In this document: positions 6,680 to 9,835 of the stretch, one piece after another
Layout: the number at the start of each line of letters is the position of its first letter
Position numbering within the stretch: position 1 is the stretch's first letter
Source: RGIG1959 sp045540655
GTDB taxonomy: Bacteria > Bacillota > Clostridia > Oscillospirales > Acutalibacteraceae
Direction: 5' to 3'
Length of the DNA: 9,835 nt
Assembly (NCBI GenBank): GCA_045540655.1
Contig: JAZQHP010000024.1
Coordinates: 1-9,835 of the forward strand
Made by a program: the position numbers and the translations under genes
Notes under the pieces: generated by a model
What the model was told of the DNA's origin: nothing
The model's database searches: none
Seen by the model: the letters and a program-made list of their open reading frames with translations, nothing else

Positions 6680-6693
6680 AGAAAGCGTTCTGT
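6680..6693 (+). promoter_or_regulatory. Weak cre-like site (possible CcpA target)
   Basis: AGAAAGCGTTCTGT agrees with the Gram-positive catabolite-response element TGWNANCGNTNWCA at seven of its ten fixed positions, including the central CG. It stands upstream of the nagA promoter, in a region serving two carbohydrate genes that are plausible CcpA targets. The outer bases do not fit, so this is only a candidate. Confidence 0.25.
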
Positions 6694-6732
6694 TTGGCGG
6701 CTAAATGTGCAAACGAAGTGGCTTTTTTGTCC

Positions 6733-6760
6733 TTGTGTTTTATGCACCTTCCAGTATAAT
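6733..6760 (+). promoter_or_regulatory. Promoter of nagA
   Basis: TTGTGT (6733-6738) and a perfect TATAAT (6755-6760) are separated by 16 bases. Transcription should start near 6767, giving a leader of about 38 bases. The ribosome binding site AGAGAGGA (6788-6795) lies 9 bases before the ATG. No GntR-type NagR operator of the TGGTCTAGACCA kind is visible. Confidence 0.65.
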
Positions 6761-6804
6761 GATATTGTACTCTTTAATATAAAGACCAGAGAGGATGTTT
6801 TGTT

Positions 6805-7947
6805 ATGTTACTGAAAAACGCCGTTGTTTACAACGAAATGTTCGAGCCGATCCGCGCGGATGTCGCAGTGGAAGGCGACAAAATCGCTGCCATCGGACAG
6901 GTTGACGCCTCAGGCGAGGTGTTCGATCTGACCGGCTACACTGTTGTTCCCGGCTTCATCGATATGCACATTCACGGTTGTGCAGGCGCCGACACCGGCG
7001 ACGCAACCTTTGAAGCGCTCGAAGCGATGTCGGCACTGCTCGCCAAGCGCGGTGTCACCTCCTTCTGCCCCACCTCGATGACGCTGTCCTTCGAGGAACT
7101 TCAGACGATCTTCGCCAACGTCGCCGACAACAAAGACAAGGTGTCCGGCGCATACATCCACGGCATCAACATGGAAGGTCCCTACATTTCTATGGCGAAA
7201 AAGGGGGCGCAGAACGGCAACTTTGTGCGCAATCCCGATAAAGACGAGTTCATCAAGCTGTACGAAGGTTGCGGCGGCTGCATCTCCGTCGTGGATATCG
7301 CCCCCGAATGTGACGGTGCGGAGGAATTCATCAAAGCCGTGCAACCCTTCTGCCCCGTGTCCATTGCACACACCTCGGCAGACTACGACGAAGCGATGAA
7401 GGGCATCGAATGGGGTGTGCGTCACGTCACCCACCTCTACAACGCGCAAAGCGGTCTGACCCACCGTTCGCCCGGCGTGGTCGGCGCCGTGTTTGACGCT
7501 GCTCCCACCTACGGTGTGCGTGCGGAGCTGATCTGCGACGGCTTCCACATCCATCCCGCCGCCCTGCGCATCGCGTTCCGTCAGCTGGGTGAGGATCGCT
7601 CGGTCATCGTCAGTGACTCCATGAAAGCGGCAGGACACGTGGACGGCGAATACGACCTCGGCGGTCAGCCCGTGTATGTGCGCGACGGCAAGGCGCTTCT
7701 CGCCGACGGCACCATCGCCGCTTCCACCTCCAACATCCACGAGGAATTCAAAAACGTCGTATCCTACGGCGTACCGTTCAAGCAGGCGCTTAAATCCGCG
7801 ACCATCAACCCCGCCAAGGCGATCCGTGTCGATGACAAGACGGGTTCCATCGCGGTCGGCAAATCGGCGGACATCGTCGTGCTGGACAAAGACCTCGAAA
7901 TCAAGCTGGTCATCATCAAAGGTGAAGTGAAGGTCAATAATCTGTAA
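6805..7947 (+). CDS. nagA: N-acetylglucosamine-6-phosphate deacetylase
   Basis: NagA is a cytoplasmic amidohydrolase that turns GlcNAc-6-phosphate into glucosamine-6-phosphate plus acetate, feeding amino sugars from chitin, mucin or recycled cell wall into glycolysis or wall synthesis. At 380 residues it has the usual length. Visible family marks are the metal motif HIH (55-57) in PGFIDMHIHGCAG, Glu124 in NMEGPY, His189 in SIAHTSADYDEA, His210 in THLYNAQSGLTHR, the substrate segment ICDGFHIHP (243-251) and the catalytic Asp271 in IVSDSMKAAG. The usual LAGS near the C-terminal side reads IAAS (305-308), a mild variation. The protein begins and ends with the small beta-sandwich halves typical of the superfamily. 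No nagB or sugar transporter gene is adjacent within the window, so the partner deaminase must be elsewhere. No clear terminator follows. Confidence in the function is high. Confidence 0.96.
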   Translation: MLLKNAVVYNEMFEPIRADVAVEGDKIAAIGQVDASGEVFDLTGYTVVPGFIDMHIHGCAGADTGDATFEALEAMSALLAKRGVTSFCPTSMTLSFEELQTIFANVADNKDKVSGAYIHGINMEGPYISMAKKGAQNGNFVRNPDKDEFIKLYEGCGGCISVVDIAPECDGAEEFIKAVQPFCPVSIAHTSADYDEAMKGIEWGVRHVTHLYNAQSGLTHRSPGVVGAVFDAAPTYGVRAELICDGFHIHPAALRIAFRQLGEDRSVIVSDSMKAAGHVDGEYDLGGQPVYVRDGKALLADGTIAASTSNIHEEFKNVVSYGVPFKQALKSATINPAKAIRVDDKTGSIAVGKSADIVVLDKDLEIKLVIIKGEVKVNNL

Positions 7948-7977
7948 AAATTTCCTGTCGGAAAGCAAAGATTTATC

Positions 7978-8006
7978 TTGACTTCTCCTGCAAAAACGTG
8001 TATTAT
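7978..8006 (+). promoter_or_regulatory. Promoter of the 59-residue membrane protein gene
   Basis: TTGACT (7978-7983) and TATTAT (8001-8006) are separated by the optimal 17 bases, each matching consensus at five of six positions. The start should lie near 8013, about 50 bases before the ATG. The stretch 7948-7977, between the nagA stop and this promoter, holds only a 5-bp stem (TTTCC/GGAAA) without a T-run on this strand. Confidence 0.75.
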
Positions 8007-8063
8007 ATTCCTAATATAAAGCGTGTTTCGCATGCCATTCTAAAACCATAGGAGGTTTTCACT

Positions 8064-8243
8064 ATGAAAAAGAACATGTGGGTTTGGATCGCTGTGATCG
8101 CGGCTGTTGTCGCCGCCGCCACCACGGTTGCTGTGTTGCTGCTTCGCGCGCAACAGAAGGCAAAGGCGATTGTTGAGCCGATCTACGACTGCGGTAACTG
8201 CGACGACGAGGGCGCGGAAGAGTGCGCCTGCACCGAAGAATAA
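8064..8243 (+). CDS. Small single-helix membrane protein with a cysteine cluster
   Basis: This 59-residue gene is below usual length cut-offs but well supported: AGGAGG (8050-8055) stands 8 bases before the ATG, a good promoter precedes it and a terminator follows the stop codon. The product starts MKKNMW, has one strong hydrophobic helix (about residues 6-27) and ends in an acidic tail. The tail holds four cysteines arranged C43-x2-C46 ... C54-x-C56, the only cysteines in the protein. The pattern could bind a metal or an iron-sulfur centre, or form disulfides; nothing in the sequence decides which. The basic linker after the helix (RAQQKAKA) suggests the cysteine tail faces the cytoplasm, although the N-terminal lysines also favour the inside, so orientation is uncertain. 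The helix could alternatively be an uncleaved signal anchor. I do not recognise the family. Confidence 0.82.
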   Translation: MKKNMWVWIAVIAAVVAAATTVAVLLLRAQQKAKAIVEPIYDCGNCDDEGAEECACTEE

Positions 8244-8250
8244 AGAATAT

Positions 8251-8282
8251 TCCCGTCCTTCTTAAGCGAGGGCGGGATTTTT
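8251..8282 (+). terminator. Intrinsic terminator after the small membrane protein gene
   Basis: TCCCGTCC (8251-8258) pairs with GGGCGGGA (8270-8277), including one G-U pair, and is followed by five T (8278-8282). It begins eight bases after the stop codon, so the 59-residue gene is most likely a single-gene transcript separate from guaB. Confidence 0.85.
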
Positions 8283-8312
8283 CTATACTTTATCGGTGCC
8301 ATCCATCACGTT

Positions 8313-8318
8313 TATAAT
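8313..8318 (+). promoter_or_regulatory. -10 box of the likely guaB promoter
   Basis: A perfect TATAAT lies 30 bases before the guaB ATG, just after the upstream terminator. The -35 expected near 8290-8295 reads only TTATCG, a poor match. A second AT-rich stretch at 8320-8330 (TATGATAATAT) could provide an alternative -10. The ribosome binding site AAAGGAGG ends at 8340, 8 bases before the ATG. No purine riboswitch can fit in this short leader. Confidence 0.5.
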
Positions 8319-8348
8319 GTATGATAATATACAAAGGAGGATCTTGCC

Positions 8349-9821
8349 ATGGTTAACCCCAATCCCGGCGAAAAATTTCTGAAAGAAGGCCTGACGTTTG
8401 ACGACGTGCTGCTTATCCCTGCCGCGTCCGATGTGCTTCCGAGCGACATCAACGTCACCACCAAGCTCACCAAAGATATCACCCTGAACATCCCGCTGAT
8501 GACGGCGGCGATGGACACCGTCACCGAATCGAACATGGCGATCGCCATTGCGCGTGAAGGCGGCATCGGCGTTATCCACAAGAATATGCCTGTCGAAAAG
8601 CAGGTCGATCTGGTGGACCGCGTCAAGCGTTCGGAAAACGGCGTTATTGTCGATCCTTTCTTCCTGTCCCCCGATCACCTGGTGTCCGACGCGAACGAAC
8701 TGATGGCGAAATACCGCATTTCGGGCGTGCCGATCTGCCGTGACGGCAAGCTGGTCGGTATTCTGACCAACCGTGATATGCGTTTCCTGTCGGATTTCTC
8801 TGCGCGCATCGAGGATGTGATGACCCGCGAGCATCTGATCACCGCACCCGTCGGCACCACGCTCGAGCAGGCAACCGAGATCCTCCGTCAGCATCGTATC
8901 GAGAAGCTCCCGATCGTGGATGAGACCGGTGCTCTCAAGGGTCTGATCACCATCAAAGATATCGAAAAGAATCTCAAATACCCGAACTCGGCTCGCGATC
9001 AGTCCGGTCGTCTGCTGTGTGCCGCCGCGATCGGTGCAACCGCCGATGTGCTGGATCGTGCCTCCGCGCTTGCCGCGGCGCAGGTTGACGCGTTCGTGCT
9101 CGACTCCGCGCACGGTCACAGCCGCAACATCCTCAAAGCGATCAGCAAGGTGAAGGCGGCGTTCCCGCACATCTCGCTCATCGCCGGTAACATCGCCACC
9201 GCTGCCGCCGCCGAAGCGCTCATTGATGCGGGCGCGGATGCGATCAAGGTCGGTATCGGCCCCGGCTCCATCTGCACCACGCGCGTGGTCGCGGGTATCG
9301 GTGTGCCGCAGATCACGGCGGTGTACGACGCGGCTTGCGTAGCTTCAAAGTACAACATCCCCGTCATTGCAGACGGCGGTATTAAATACTCGGGCGATCT
9401 CGTGAAAGCGATTGCCGCGGGCGCCAACGTCTGCATGATCGGCTCGCTCGTTGCCGGCTGTAAGGAATCCCCCGGCGCGACCGAAATCTACCAGGGTCGT
9501 CAGTTCAAGGTCTACCGCGGCATGGGCAGTCTCGCCGCGATGGAGCAAGGCTCGAAGGACCGTTACTTCCAGGAGAGCAACAAGAAGCTCGTTCCCGAAG
9601 GTGTCGAAGGCCGCGTGCCTTACAAGGGCCCCCTCGCCGACACCGTCTACCAGATGCTCGGCGGTCTGCGCGCCGGCATGGGCTACTGCGGTTGCGCGGA
9701 TATCCCGTCGCTGCAGGAGCGCGGTCAGTTCATCCGCATCACCGGCGCCGGTCTGAAGGAAAGCCATCCCCACGATATCACCATCACGAAGGAAGCCCCC
9801 AACTATTCGACCAGCCTGTAA
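8349..9821 (+). CDS. guaB: Inosine-5'-monophosphate dehydrogenase
   Basis: This enzyme oxidises IMP to XMP with NAD+, the first committed step of guanine nucleotide synthesis in the cytoplasm. At 490 residues it is full length. The TIM-barrel core is split by two CBS domains (about residues 95-210), which in this family tune activity with purine nucleotides. Visible marks are LTFDDVLLIPA (15-25) at the N-terminus, DSAHGHS (252-258), the catalytic loop GIGPGSICTTR (302-312) with Cys309, the phosphate-binding ADGGIKYSGD (341-350), YRGMGSLAAM (389-398), the Arg405-Tyr406 pair and the mobile flap VPEGVEGRVPYKG (415-427). All catalytic elements are present, so it should be active. It has a strong ribosome binding site and probably its own promoter. 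The window ends 14 bases after the stop codon, so any downstream partner such as guaA cannot be seen. Confidence 0.98.
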   Translation: MVNPNPGEKFLKEGLTFDDVLLIPAASDVLPSDINVTTKLTKDITLNIPLMTAAMDTVTESNMAIAIAREGGIGVIHKNMPVEKQVDLVDRVKRSENGVIVDPFFLSPDHLVSDANELMAKYRISGVPICRDGKLVGILTNRDMRFLSDFSARIEDVMTREHLITAPVGTTLEQATEILRQHRIEKLPIVDETGALKGLITIKDIEKNLKYPNSARDQSGRLLCAAAIGATADVLDRASALAAAQVDAFVLDSAHGHSRNILKAISKVKAAFPHISLIAGNIATAAAAEALIDAGADAIKVGIGPGSICTTRVVAGIGVPQITAVYDAACVASKYNIPVIADGGIKYSGDLVKAIAAGANVCMIGSLVAGCKESPGATEIYQGRQFKVYRGMGSLAAMEQGSKDRYFQESNKKLVPEGVEGRVPYKGPLADTVYQMLGGLRAGMGYCGCADIPSLQERGQFIRITGAGLKESHPHDITITKEAPNYSTSL

Positions 9822-9835
9822 ATCGGATACACACA

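Noticed and set aside
7951..7966. A small TTTCC/GGAAA stem after nagA as a terminator
   Set aside because: The stem has only five pairs and no T-run on the plus strand. It is T-rich only on the minus strand, where no gene needs it.
8283..8348. Purine riboswitch or other leader RNA control before guaB
   Set aside because: Only about 65 bases separate the preceding terminator from the start codon, and no purine-aptamer-like three-way junction can be drawn.

Overview
The window reads as chromosomal DNA of a Gram-positive, low-to-moderate GC anaerobe, most likely a Clostridia/Oscillospirales-type gut bacterium. This is inferred from strong AGGAGG-type ribosome binding sites, sigma-A promoters (TTGACA-17-TATAAT class), intrinsic terminators, a BlaI/BlaR1-type regulator pair and a lipobox lipoprotein; no taxonomic search was possible. 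There is no rRNA, tRNA, CRISPR array, insertion sequence or phage gene in the window.

Left part, minus strand. From right to left the genes are glycogen phosphorylase (3827-6460), a small unrecognised lipoprotein (3262-3753), a BlaI/MecI-family repressor (2740-3102), an M56/BlaR1-family membrane metalloprotease with a large unusual extracellular region (428-2737) and a 102-residue two-helix membrane protein (123-431). The last three are tightly packed and form one operon. It has its own promoter, overlapped by two dyads that look like BlaI operators, and ends in a perfect hairpin terminator at 86-118. The lipoprotein has a separate promoter that is physically embedded in the glgP terminator hairpin.

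Right part, plus strand. nagA (6805-7947, GlcNAc-6-phosphate deacetylase) is divergent from glgP across an AT-rich intergenic region with two opposing promoters and several dyads. Next come a 59-residue membrane protein with a cysteine cluster (8064-8243), carrying its own promoter and terminator, and then guaB (8349-9821, IMP dehydrogenase).

The metabolic genes are ordinary: glucan storage breakdown, amino-sugar catabolism and guanine nucleotide synthesis. The unusual parts are the histone-H1-like Lys/Ala tail on glycogen phosphorylase, the BlaR1-like sensor whose penicillin-binding domain is replaced by a region with two copies of an OB-like/DUF3221-like module, the co-transcribed small protein carrying the GGADGPT motif of sodium-pumping decarboxylase beta subunits, and the terminator/promoter overlap upstream of the lipoprotein.
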